A stretch of 64,000 bases of DNA from assembly GCA_928212115.1 (NCBI GenBank), contig CAKMRJ010005634.1, positions 256,918,220 to 256,982,219 on the forward strand. The letters are read 5' to 3'. The translations under genes and the position numbers were made by a program. The notes beneath the pieces were generated by a model that had not been told where the DNA came from, ran no database searches, and saw only the letters and a list, made by a program, of their open reading frames with translations. This document shows positions 10,521 through 21,798 of this stretch, in pieces; positions within the stretch are counted from its first letter, which is position 1; every line of letters begins with the position of its first letter. The DNA comes from Lactuca virosa. Lineage: Eukaryota > Streptophyta > Magnoliopsida > Asterales > Asteraceae.

Positions 10521-12600
10521 AGAGAAATCTTAAAGGAAGTATATGTTGATTCTGATCGCAAAGGTGGATTTCGATCGCATCAGAATTTTGAGCAGTTGCT
10601 TAAGAAGTTATGATATATTGCTAAGGAATAGATAACAACAATTTTCCATGTGGATTGTAAGGATAAGTTTTTCCGCAAAGTTTTAAAATAAAAGAAAATT
10701 GTTTAATTTTGTTTATTTGAAGTATCCTTACAATGACATTTGTGGAAAATTGTTGCTTATATGATTCCACTGACAGCAATATTGGAAAATGGATTTGATT
10801 CTTTCATTTGTGGTAGTGTCTAAATTTACCAAATCAGGAAAGTTCCTCATCACCCACGTTTCAATTGGACCGAAACTTGGAATCATGCAAGTTGAATAGT
10901 ATGATGAATGAGAACTTTCAAGCATTGGAAAATCAAGACTAATTACTTGTTCACATGGATGTGTGAGTCAAGTGAAGGACTAAAGGGATCGAGTACACAT
11001 TCTTGTGCATGGTCATGTCCACCACAAAGCTCGTTAAGACTATTTGATTTACTAAAGTTTAGTAAATATGGTTATACTTACAAGTTTAAGTATAATTCTG
11101 AAACATTGGAAAAGTCTCAATGTATGGCAGAACGAATGGGAAGAATCAAATTAGGCAGAAAGATAAAAGTTTCTCAAATCTGAAAAGATGGGAGAGTACT
11201 TTAGTATCATGTTTGTGATCATCTTAATGATTTAGAAATCATATCACAATTAGTCCTCTAAAGGTCTTCTTAGTGCATTCTTATGACTAAGAAGAGGAGT
11301 CATGAATTGTTGAAATGGTTAGATCAGGAAGATGAGTCATACTTCGTTCCAAAACAATTCTTCGAGTCATACTCCAAGATTGTAACTTGAGTGACATATC
11401 TTAAAGAAAGGTTTAAAACACTTGTCAAATGTAAGAGTAAAAGTGTCCTACTCTTGTACATTTGAAATTGGTAAGTTGTGATGTTTTGGATAAAACAAAG
11501 ACCAACTAAGGCCAATTGTGTGAAGTGTTTGTCTTGATAAAGAATCCGCACTATCTCTTGAATATTTGGCAAGATAGTCTTATATGTCAAGAGGATAGTG
11601 GGAGTCTTAAAGATCCTAAAAAGAATTTCAAGAACTAATCAAGAATAAAACCTGAGGTTCTTCACTAGCACACGACTTGAGGTTTATAACCTATCATGTT
11701 GACATATTCTGTGCCCATTCCAGTTAAAGTTTGCTTTGCATAGGAGTTCTGAAAGTTCTCAATTGGTTGCATAACAACTTGGAAGCAATGGCAGGCCCTG
11801 TACTGCCAGGTGGCAAGAAGTTAAGATTGCATAAGTTCAGTCCATATGAGTTTGGATTTGTCATTATCCTTGTCTTGTGACTATGGTTTTGACGATTCAC
11901 ATGGATAAGAACACATACACCATAAAATCTAAGGGTCATAAGGTTTCTCTCCGATTCATGAAAATGATGGTGAGGAAACACTTCCACCAAGTAGATTTGA
12001 AGCAGATGGCAAAAGGTCTAAACAATTGAGACTATGATTACGGCATCCCTTTTCATAGTTCTAAAATTGTTTAGACACACATGCATGCTATCTAAGGAAA
12101 GGTGTATGATTTTGATAAAGTTTTATCAAAGCATCTCGTATCAGAAATCTGAACTTTGGTAAGAAAGTCAATAAAGTATTGATTTCTAGAAGTCCAGCTG
12201 ATTTCTGAGTACATGTCAAAGCTAGTGGGAGCATAAGTGTTATGCTAATAATCATCATGTTAGTGGGAGCATGATAATTATTGTTAGTGTTGCAAGTTAG
12301 CAATGTTAATTATAGAAAACAAAAGTTTCAATTCGTGAGGCTGCAGGGATTGAAAAAGTTGTTTTGCTATAATTAAGGGAGAGGATATACTTCATTTCAG
12401 TTCTAAAGGCTTAGATTGAGACCTTAATCATCTTTAGTCAAGAATATATATATATATGAATTTCATGTTGGATTGGTTCAACTTAAGTAAATTCTATATA
12501 TTGCGTTCTCAAAATTCGATTATGATTACGGCATCCCTCTTCATAGTCAAATTTTGAAAACATGGCAAATAAAAATATTGTAGCAAAAGACTGGTCTAGA
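10521..12600 (+). repeat. Copia-2 interior: chain of inverted repeats
   Basis: No gene is visible here. Reading along the plus strand I find hairpin-forming inverted repeats at 10636-10755 (arms about 30 bases), 10838-10919 (arms 15-18), 11213-11249, 11266-11294 (9-bp perfect stem), 11426-11464 (arms 14-16), 11550-11578, 12016-12076 (arms about 22) and 12505-12561 (21-base arms). The last two share the loop core TTACGGCATCCC. Confidence 0.7.
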
Positions 12601-14202
12601 ATCATGTCTTTATGTGAGACATCATGAATCGTGTACCATTTGCTTTGGGTACAGGATCGATTGCATGTGCTATAATATTTGTCATTTCTAAATTTTTCCA
12701 AATGCCCAGAGGCATTAAGAAGGGAAAAGGTCTAGAATTGGATATGACTAAAATGATTAAGCAATTGTCGAGGACAATCTGAGGTTTACCAAAGATTGGT
12801 TGCTCAGAGACAGTTAGAAGTATAGTGCTAATTTTGGAAGGACCATATTGACATATTCTGAAAAGAGGCATCTCTTATTCAGAAGTGATAGTCAAAATGA
12901 GAATATGGAGTTGTCTCCATAGGTGGAAGTTATCTGTGTAAGATTAGAAAACTTAATGCAAGAAGCATGTCCAAAGCAATGTACTTTGAATATGAGACTT
13001 AGTTTCCATGGAGTTGATCTCCATTGGAATACCTTATAATGACTGTTGACAAGTCTTTGTGACTTTGTACATATTCATTACAGGAGGGTCAGTGCATATA
13101 AGTTTAAAATCTAAACAAAATTTCGATAAATGATAGGAATTTGAAATTCTCACATTTTTCGATAAGGATTTGGGAGTGTGAAATTAGAATCATTGAAATT
13201 ATGTCTAATTGGTTTATTTCACAAAGTAAGGATCATAGACAAACATAGAGTGCATACTTGGTGTATGGCAAAGCTATTGTTTAAGAAAAACATAGTGTAC
13301 ATGATTGGAGCATGGGACAACTAGTGTTTTTAATTCAAGTATAAAGTTGATAAAACCGAAACAATGAATAATGAGTAATCAGTATGGTGATAAATAAAAG
13401 TGTTTATTTATATTCATAGGGTTTGATACCATATTTGATTCATTTATTCTTGTGTTTCACTTTGCATGTTTTGACTTCCAGAATAACTAAGTCGCTCTTC
13501 CTGAATGATTAAGTTATTCAAACCATCCACAGTCGGTCATATGTTGGAAGTAGATATGAATCAAGACTGCCATGGGTTGGTTTGTAGAGGTCCAAGTTGG
13601 TGGACAAAGTGGTGCTACAACACTCATGAGTACTCATAAGTTCTGAGTATTGGATTCAACCCGCGCTCATTTAAATCACTTCATGGATTTTATCACGAGT
13701 GATCATGAGACGATAATATCTTATATTCTTCAAACCTAGAGATATGAGTTGTTACTATGAGTTGGTTATACATTGATTGCACGAAAACGCATTTGGTAAC
13801 TCGATGTTATAAAACGTGCCTTTGTGTATGATTCAACAAGTAGTAGAACAAGCCATATGAGTCGAAGTTTATCCATTCCTTTTACCTTCGGGATAAAAGC
13901 GATATCTGTGGGCCCCTCGATGATTTAGCGATGACACATGTGAGTGCTTGGCCAAGCCAGAACTGATTTGATTTGTTCAATCAGTCAGTCATCATAAATC
14001 GAAAATCGGGAAACAACAAATGGACAGAGAGAATGATTATAATCCATGTCTCAGTCCATATGATATCTAGAATGGAGGAATATATGATCCCTTATCTAAT
14101 GGACAAGTCATTGACAAGGTCAGAGTTCGAGAGAAGCTTTTGAGAGCTACGATTGCTAGTCAGGGGGTTTGAAGTCATACTCAATAATAGTTTTAGACTT
14201 AT
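12601..14202 (+). other. Copia-2 3' pol remnants and 3' untranslated region
   Basis: Up to about 13400 there are only short phrases resembling copia RNase H-side pol, with many stops. From about 13490 the sequence aligns by eye with the 3' untranslated regions of Copia-1 and Copia-3. There is no reading frame worth calling. Confidence 0.5.
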
Positions 14203-14215
14203 CCAAGTGGGAGAC
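14203..14215 (+). other. Copia-2 polypurine tract
   Basis: CCAAGTGGGAGAC sits immediately upstream of the 3' LTR, the same tract as in Copia-1 and Copia-3. Confidence 0.85.
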
Positions 14216-14967
14216 TGTTGGATTAATGTCTAAGTCCATAACTATATTTGGTATGTACTTGACCCGACCCGGCATGGTCCATTTGGGTTGCACTTTACCA
14301 GCACAATTTATATGGATAGTCTTTTGAGAATAGTATATTTATTATTTATATTAATATATTATAAGTTCTAATATATTAATATGGAATCATATTATTTAAT
14401 TAGTATTGATCAAGAATTAATTTAGAATTAATTAAGTGATCAAAAAGAACTAATTAAATATGGACTCTTATATATATGGAATGGGCCAAGTTCATTTAGG
14501 TTGGGCTAAGCTTTCATGGATGGTCCATGGAGCTTTTAACCCATGGATCCTATGTAAATGAAAGGTCATGCGTATTAGGGTTTACATGGATGTAACCCTA
14601 ATCCTCCATAATATATAAAGGGGTCCTTGGCTCACAAAATTGGCACAAGTGTGTGAAAATAAGAGTGGGCCGATTTTAGTGTGCATACATATTCTCTCAA
14701 GTTCTTCCAAGGTGTTTTGGTGATTTGTGATTCCATTTGAGGCTTCCACACTATTGGGGCTAAGCTCTTAAAGCTTGAAGACATCAAGCTACATCAAAAG
14801 GTATGTCATCTAACTAGAACTTTGTAGTATAGGTGCTTCATAATATGCTAGTTAGGATGAAACCTTGGAATAGTTAATATTTGCATGTATAATAGAGAAA
14901 ACATAGATCCAAGGTTTATAGGGTTGCATGTACACCATAGGAGTGTTAGAATGCTCAAAACCCAACA
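14216..14967 (+). repeat. Copia-2 3' LTR
   Basis: This 752-base LTR starts TGTTGGATTAATG and ends AACCCAACA. Its first 90 bases closely resemble the Copia-1 LTR start. Gypsy RNase H resumes at the next base. Confidence 0.88.
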
Positions 14968-15320
14968 GTAAGGTCATCGCCTACGCCTCAAGACAGCTAA
15001 AGACACACGAGGTTAACTACACCACACACGGCCTCGAATTAGGAGCGGTTGTATTCGCCCTAAAAATCTGGAGACACTACCTGTATGGTACAAAGAGCAC
15101 CATTTATACCGACCACAAAAAGCCTCCAACACATCTTCAACCAAAAAGAGCTCAACATGAGACAACGACGGTGGGTCGAGCTACTCAATGACTACGAATG
15201 CGAAATTCGTTATCATCCGGGTAAAGCCAATGTAGTAGCGGACGCCCTAAGTCGGAAAGAATATTCTGGCCGAAGGGTCAAGTCATTAACAATGACTATC
15301 CATTCGCATCTATCAGCGTA
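14968..15320 (+). pseudogene. Gyp-2 RNase H (end)
   Basis: The plus strand encodes GKVIAYASRQLKTHEV, LELGAVVFALKIWRHYLYG (catalytic Glu) and, after a one-base shift near 15120, LNMRQRRWVELLNDYECEI and ADALSRKEYSG. It removes the RNA strand after reverse transcription in a working element. The first half of the domain, with the first catalytic Asp, was lost with the reverse transcriptase. Confidence 0.87.
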
Positions 15321-15345
15321 AATTAGGGAAGCTCAGCTCGAAGCT

Positions 15346-16767
15346 TTGAAACCTGAACATGTAGCGGGAGAGTCCCTGCGAGGAATGGATAAGAATCTAG
15401 AAGTCAAGGGTGACGGAGCCTTATATCTCATGGGCCGGATCTGGACACCGAAGCATGGTGGCTTCAGAGACTTGGTTATGAAGGAAGCGTACAACACTCG
15501 ATACTCCATCCACCCAGGTTCAGATAAGATGTATCTGGATCTCAAAAAGTCATACTGTTGGCCTAACATGAAAGCAGAGATTGCTACCTTCGTGAGTAAA
15601 TACCTTACTTGCGCCAAGGTCAAGGCCGAATACCAGAAACCATGAGGACTACTCCAACAACCGGAGATACCTGAGTGGAAGTGGGAGCGGATCACTATGG
15701 ACTTCATAACCAAGCTACCCAAGACAACGGGTGGACTTGATACCATATGGGTCATCGTCGATAGATTGACCAAGTCCGCACACTTCCTACCCATCAAAGA
15801 AACCGACAAAATGGAGAAACTCACGAGAACCTACATTAGGGAAATCGTACGACTGCATGGTATTCCTATATCCATTATCTCCGACAGAGATAGTAGATTC
15901 ACTTCGAGGTTCTGGCAGTCACTACAAAGCTCCTTAGGAACGAGGTTGGACATGAGTACAACCTACCATCCACAGACCGACGGACAAAGTGAGAGGACTA
16001 TCCAAACTTTGGAAGATATGCTGCGAGCCTGTGTGATCGACTTTGGTAAGGCGTGGGATACCCACTTACCCCTTGTCGAGTTTTCTTACAACAACAGTTA
16101 TCACGCGAGCATCAAGGCTGCTCCATTTGAAGCCCTCTACGGCCGGAAGTACAGATCCCCTCTGTGCTGGGCTGAGGTGGGTGACACCCAGTTAGCTAAA
16201 GGACAAGTTCATGACAGCACTCTCACGGGTCCGGAAATCATTCGGGAAACGACAGAGAAGATCGTTCAGATTCGTGAACGATTAAAAGCCTCTAGAGACC
16301 GACAGAAAAGCTACACAGACAAACGGAGGAAACCTTTGGAGTTCCAGGTGGGAGACCGAGTCCTTTTGAAAGTCTCACCCTGGGAAGGCTTGATACGCTT
16401 CGGAAAGCGTGGAAAGCTGAATCCAAGATACATAGGGCCTTTCGAGATTCTTGCCAGAATCGGCCCCGTAGCTTACAAACTCAATCTACCTCGCGAACTC
16501 AGTAACGTACATCCTACCTTCCACGTTTCGAACTTGAAAAAGTGCCTATCCGACGAGACTCTTGTAATCCCACTCGACGAAATCGAGATCAACGAGAGCC
16601 TCAACTTCGTGGAAGAACCTGTAGAGATTATGGACCGAGAGGTCAAACGAACAAAATAAAGCCGCATCCCAATTGTGAAGGTTCGTTGGAACGCCAAGCG
16701 AGGACCTGAATTCACGTGGGAGCGCGAGGATCAAATGAAACTTAAATATCATCATCTCTTTGCTTAG
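15346..16767 (+). pseudogene. Gyp-2 integrase with chromodomain-like tail
   Basis: This begins with the zinc-binding part (H-x-HPG...LTCAKVKA at 15490-15630), then a stop at 15643 where related copies have Trp. Next comes the core: MDFITKLPK (Asp), ISDRDSRFTSRFW (Asp) and GQSERTIQ (Glu), so the DDE triad is intact. The C-terminal part has GKLNPRYIGPFEI and NVHPTFHVSNLKKCL, and the tail PLDEIEINESLNFVEEP...ILDREVK-like leading to WEREDQMKL. That tail is the chromodomain-like region of Tekay/Del chromoviruses, thought to steer integration into heterochromatin. A second stop at 16657 (CAA to TAA) cuts off the last 35 or so residues. Both stops are single transitions. Confidence 0.88.
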
Positions 16768-16835
16768 TTATGTTGTAATAACTTAGTTGCTTGAACTCTA
16801 ATTTCGGGACGAAATTCCCTCTAACGGGGGGATGA
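16768..16835 (+). other. Gyp-2 3' untranslated region and polypurine tract
   Basis: The sequence includes TTTCGGGACGAAATTCCCTC and then AACGGGGGGATGATG directly before the LTR. The same pair, an inverted repeat TTCGGGACGAA followed by a G-run, precedes the 3' LTRs of Gyp-3, Gyp-5 and Gyp-6. Confidence 0.82.
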
Positions 16836-19239
16836 TGTGACAACCCGAAATTTTCATTTGTATAATTTCTACAGTCAAACACGTCAAATTTTAGTCAAAA
16901 ACATTTCAGTACATTTTTAGCCGGATTAAAGTCCGTCTGATTATTTTTAATAATTATTCTTGAAAACGAACGGATAAAAGGAAGTATTCTCTCGGGTCTC
17001 GGAGTAGCAAACACACACGTAACACCTTAATAAGGAGTTCACGGCCAAACTTGTGGAGTTTGGGCCGTAAACTCCCTTAGGGCCGCAAACTCATGCATAA
17101 AGCATGAGTTTACTCTCCATTCTTTTATTCTCCAACTTCCAACCTCAAGTTTACTCCCCATTCTCTCTCAACTATCATCCCGTTCTTCACCCGATCTTCC
17201 GAAAACGTAACTATTTCTCGACTTGATTTGTGGTTATAACCTAACATCTAGTAGTTATACATCATTTCATCCATTCATTCTTGCTTTTCATCTAGATCTT
17301 CAAGTGTTCTTCAAAACACCAAGAACACACACTAGTGTTCTTGGACCTTAAACACCCAATCAAGCTTCTATCTTGTAAGTACACTTGCCCTAGCTTCTTG
17401 TGTGCTTAATAGGAACTCGTTTACACTTGAAAATCATCGAGAATCACATGATCAATGGAGTTTACGGCCAAGGGATGTTCTTGGGCTGTAAACTCCTCTA
17501 AATGAGGATAAATGGACCTTAGTCCCTTCCTAAGCCTTGGATGTTAGCCTTGATCCTTCCTAGAAGTGTTTAAGACCTTAAACAACAATCAAAACACGTT
17601 CCCATAAGAGTTTACGGCCGTAAACATATAAGGATATGGTCCTTAGGCCGTAAACTCTACAAGGTGGTGTTTTGATGCCCCTAAACACCATCTAATGCTT
17701 GGACAAGAGGCTAGAAACTTGCATGCATGAACTAGGAACCACAAAACACGAAAAGGATGAAGTGGCCAAGAGTTTACAGCCGTAAACTCTATGGTTTATG
17801 ACCGTAAACTCCCAAGGAGTGGTCCAAGGACCGCAAACTCCAAGGGAGTGCCATTTCAAGCCCTAACCACTTCTTAAGCCTTTGATTCAACCCTAGGACA
17901 CTTCTTTGTGAAACATGAGACCTTGAAGCACCCAAATGCACCATTCCCATGAGTTTACAGCCATAAACTCATGGGGGGAATGGTCCATCAACCGTAAACT
18001 CATATAGGGTGACCATTTGAAGTGTAAACTCCATAGTGAGGCCATACACTCCTTAGAAGCAACCCTTAGCACTCCTAGCACTTGAAACAAAGTGTTTTCA
18101 TGAATTAGAGTGTCTTTACTTACTTAATTAGTGCTTAATTAACTAATTAGATACATTTATGTATCACTACATATTGCAAAGGATCCGTGTGTGTGTTCAA
18201 GTCCTCACTTGACACCTAGCATCCTACCCGGCACTTCCATCCAAACTACTCACTGCAGGTGAGTTCATACCCCTTAATTAACATTTTAAATGTTTTTAAA
18301 TGCTTTTATGGGGGGATACAAGTTGAATCAAACAAGTTATAGTATCAATCACATGTGATTTATAACTTGCAACCAAAAGGATTTTTCTATATTTTCAACT
18401 GCTTTGCCAACAAAACTGCTTCAAATGTTTATCAAACTCATTTTCGTATTAAATTGTTATAAAAGTATTTCCAAACTCTTTTAAACTTCTTTTATTCCCA
18501 AACTATATCAACACCAATATATATATATATATATATATAAGTAAGACTTGAAGGACTTAGGACTAATAGCTCACCTTACTTCCTGTTCTTGTTTGATTGT
18601 GGGCTTAGGGTATTTTGTTATTTGTCCGACTGTCGTTGAATTCTTAGTTATATATCATCTATATTTGTGTTAGATTTAAAAGTCTTTATTTCAGTTCAGT
18701 GCCTTTGTGTATCAAAGGCATGCAACCAACATTACTATTTAACTATATTAGGTATAGTTAAGGATCACTACTCATTACTACTATGGCCATGACAACTACC
18801 AGAGTCAGGACAGTTATGAGTCAATACATGCTAAAAACTATACAAAGAGAATACTAAATACTATACAAAGAGAATGCTATATACTATACAAGAGAACACT
18901 CTACACATTATACCAGAAAGTACATTATACGATATATGAGAGAATATACTAAAATAGAATGTGACATACTACATCTCGATACGACACTTCATTGTGCTAT
19001 CACCGTGTAACCAGAGTCTCCTGGAGGGAGAGCGGGCATTATGTGTATAGATCTATACGGGACAGACACTCCCACATCCCGACTGCTAGCTACAGTCCGA
19101 GCCGACTAGGCCCAGGGGTGACAAAATGTCACCATACTACGTGTGACCTGGAGGGTCATCAGTTATTCGATCGTCAATCAGCATGGTTATATACGATTTC
19201 ACATTCAGACCTTTAATTAACACTTAAGAATTAAAGGCA
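16836..19239 (+). repeat. Gyp-2 3' LTR, truncated at its 3' end
   Basis: It starts TGTGACAACCCGAAAT. Compared with the complete Gyp-6 LTR (47107-49870) the landmarks appear in the same order: leader ending GGTGAGTTCATACCCC (about 18257), a TA microsatellite (18517-18539), AACTATATTAGGTATAG (about 18740) and the GGAGGGAGAGCG block (about 19022). The last 600 or so bases are missing because the LTR runs into an inverted LTR piece at 19240. The region 17030-18060 is full of degenerate copies of GTTTACGGCCGTAAAC. Confidence 0.85.
18517..18539. repeat. TA microsatellite
   Basis: About 11 AT units inside the Gyp-2 3' LTR. Confidence 0.93.
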
Positions 19240-19830
19240 AAACAGAGAATGAGAGGAAGGAAAGAGGAAAAGAAAAGAAATGTTTGCGCTAGTTTTGGTT
19301 ATACTCAAAATTATAAGGCCCAGAATGGAAGTCTTCGGCCCATTGGACCCTCTTATGAATTCACGGCCCAAAAGGGGTAAGTACAATGGGTTTTCGGCCC
19401 AATGAAATTCAAGAAGACATTTATGGCCCATTAAGGCCCATGTAGACAAAGTGAGACATTTTAGGCCCAATAAGGCCCATAAAAGTCTTATGGCCCCAAA
19501 ATGTTATAGTTTAATGAATATGGGTCCATTTAGGCCCCAAATGAGGATACTTAGCCCAAAATAATTCAATCGAGAGTTTATTGGCCCATTAGGCCCAACA
19601 AATGATTCCTGGCCCAATAAATGTTTTAAACCGGGAAGTTAGGGTTACAAACCCAAAGTCGAGTGAATGTGGTATATTGAATTAGGTTTAGGGCTTCATG
19701 AGAGAGTTTTGATTTGAATAGTTGTTTTTGAATGAGTAATATGTATATCGTCAAACTTTGAATTACAAGATACATTGAGAGTTGCTCATCCATGGATATA
19801 ATTTCCTAGACAGAAATGCTAGTTGTGACA
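19240..19830 (-). repeat. Gyp-3 3' LTR, only the first 590 bases
   Basis: Read on the minus strand it starts TGTCACAACTAGC. It is about 95% like 28204-28757, the start of the Gyp-3 5' LTR, by eye, which has a deletion of about 45 bases. It carries about a dozen GGCCCA motifs (TGGGCC in element sense). The remaining 2.5 kb of the LTR is missing at the join with the Gyp-2 LTR. Confidence 0.85.
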
Positions 19831-19875
19831 TCATCCCCCCGTTAGAGAGAATTTCGTCCCGAAATTCTTTTCAAA
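19831..19875 (-). other. Gyp-3 polypurine tract
   Basis: The minus strand reads GAATTTCGGGACGAAATTCT, then the purine run before the LTR (AACGGGGGGATGA), as in the other gypsy copies. Confidence 0.82.
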
Positions 19876-19882
19876 GATATAC

Positions 19883-20539
19883 TTAGCAACTAGAGAAAAG
19901 GTGAGGGTACCTTTGCTCCATTTCGTCTTCGCGTTCCCATGTGAATTCCGGTCCACGCTTAGCATTCCATCGTACCTTCACAATCGAAATGCGGCTTGGT
20001 TTTATACGCTTTACTTCTCTGTCCATTATCTCAACTGGCTCTTCGACGAACAGGAGATTCTTGTTTACCTCGATCTCATCCAGGGGAACAACGAGGGTTT
20101 CATCTGATAAGCACTGTTTCAGATTCGACACGTGGAACGCGGGGTGTACGTTGCTGAGCTCTACAGGTAGCTGCAACCTATAAGCCACCGGACCAATCCG
20201 GGCAATAATCTCGAATGGTCCGATGTATCGCGGATTTAGTTTTCCCCGCTTCCCAATACGGATCATCCCCTTCTAGGGAGAGACCTTCAACAGCACCCGA
20301 TCGCCGACTTGAAATTCCAGAGGCTTTCGTCGTTTACCAGCATAACTCTTTTGTCGGTCTGGGGATGCTTGGAGTCGTGCCTTGATTTGAATTATTTTCT
20401 TCGTAGTTTCCCGAATGATCTCAGGTCTTGTAAGAGTGCTATTTGGTGTTTGTCCCCTTGCCAACTGGGTGTTTTCCCACCTCAGCCCAGCAAAGAGGCG
20501 ATCTACATTTGCGACCATACAAGGCCTCAAAAAGAGCAA
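19883..20539 (-). pseudogene. Gyp-3 integrase C-terminus with chromodomain-like tail
   Basis: The upstream piece (20273-20539) has KSYAGKRRKPLEFQVGDRVL and ends at a stop after KVSP, where Gyp-6 reads on. The downstream piece (19883-20266) has GKLNPRYIGPFEII, NVHPAFHVSNLKQCL, PLDEIEVNKN, VKVRWNAKRGPEFTWERED and ends HLFSSC. Conserved aromatic residues of the chromodomain-like fold are visible. This tail places the element with the Tekay/Del chromoviruses. Confidence 0.87.
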
Positions 20540-21008
20540 CCTTAATGCTCGTGTGATAGTTGTTATTGTACGAGAAATCTATTAAGGGCAAGTGGGTATC
20601 CCATGCCCTGCCGAAATCAATCACATAGGCTCGGAGCATATCTTCAAGCTTTTGAATGGTTCGCTCGCTTTGGCCGTTGGTTTGAGGGTGGTAAGCGGTG
20701 CTCATGTCTAGTTGTGTTCCCATTGCCTTCTGGAGCGACTGCCAAAATCGTGAAGTAAATCTACTATCTCGATCCAAGATAATGGATATCGGCACTCCAT
20801 GGAGTCTCACAATGTCTTTTATATAGATTCGTGTTAATCTCTCCATTTTGTACCTCTCCTTTATTGGTAGAAAATGGGCGGATTTAGTTAACCAATCGAC
20901 GATTACCCAGATAACATCCAATCCGTCCGCTGTCTTAGGTAATTTGGTTATGAAATCCATGGTGATCCTTTCCCATTTCCACTCGGGTATTACTGGTTGT
21001 TGTAACAA
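20439..21008 (-). pseudogene. Gyp-3 integrase core
   Basis: The protein runs from QQPVIPEWKWERITMDFITK (first Asp) through ILDRDSRFTSRFW (second Asp) to GQSERTIQKLEDML (Glu), so the DDE catalytic triad that joins element DNA to the genome is kept. The frame is cut from the zinc-binding domain by a stop near 21025 and shifts near 20440 into the C-terminal domain. Confidence 0.9.
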
Positions 21009-21026
21009 TCCCGAGGGCTTTTTATA

Positions 21027-21776
21027 TTACACTTTAACCTTGGCACAAGTGAGACACTTGCCCACGTAAGTGGCAATCTCTGCTTTCATGTTCGGCCACC
21101 AATAATGTTGTTTAATGTCCAGGTACATCTTATCAGAACCTGGATGGACGGAGTATCGTGTTTTGTGCGCTTCGTTCATGACTACATCCCTGAATCCTCC
21201 ATATTTTGGGATCCAGATACGTTCCATGAAGTAGTAAGCTCTGTCTCCCTTAACTTCTAGATTCTTATCCATTCCGCGCAGTGTTTCATTAGCGGCGTTC
21301 TCCGGTTTTAATGCCTCCAATTGCGCTTCCTTGATTTGTGAAGTTATATGAGAGTGGATGGTTATCGATAATGTTTTCACCCGGTGACCTGAGTATTCTT
21401 TCCTGCTCAGGGCATCGGCTACCACATTAGCCTTGCATGGGTGATATTTGATCTTGCATTCATAATCATTTAACAGCTCAACCCACCTTCGCTGCCTCAT
21501 GTTCAACTCCTTTTGATTTAGAATGTGCTGGAGGATTATGTGGTCCGTGAAGATGGTGCACTTTGTACCGTAGAGGTAGTGCCTCCAAATCTTTAGGGCG
21601 AAGACCACGGCTCCCAGCTCGAGATCATGGGTGGTGTAATTTACTTCATGCGTCTTCAACTGCCTGGACGCGTAAGCTATCACCTTTCCACGCTGCATAA
21701 GGACACAGCCTAACCCTTGGTTCGAAGCATCACAATATACTATGAAGTCCTCGGTTCCCTCTGGTAAGGATAACAC
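21027..21776 (-). pseudogene. Gyp-3 RNase H and integrase zinc domain
   Basis: RNase H shows YCDASNQGLGCVLMQ (catalytic Asp), LELGAVVFALKIWRHYL (Glu), TDHIILQHI (Asp) and ADALSRKEYSG. It is followed by the integrase H-H-C-C zinc domain: HKTRYSVHPG, then YWWPNMKAEI and CLTCAKVK. It reads openly for 249 residues and then meets a stop. Positions 21172-22400 are almost identical to Gyp-1. Confidence 0.9.
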
Positions 21777-21798
21777 TGGAGCACTACAGAGGCTCGCT

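Larger units (their letters stand above)
9825..14967 (+). mobile_element. Copia-2: decayed copia element lacking its 5' LTR
   Basis: This block interrupts Gyp-2. It ends in a clear 3' LTR (14216-14967) preceded by a copia polypurine tract. Internally it has a gag-like stretch (9890-10520) and scattered pol-like phrases, for example near 12210 (similar to the GSIVSF region of copia reverse transcriptase) and 12640 (similar to the VPYASAVGSI block), but no long reading frame. No 5' LTR or primer site is visible at its left edge, so a deletion probably removed them together with the Gyp-2 reverse transcriptase. The interior contains an unusual number of perfect or near-perfect inverted repeats. 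Confidence 0.75.
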
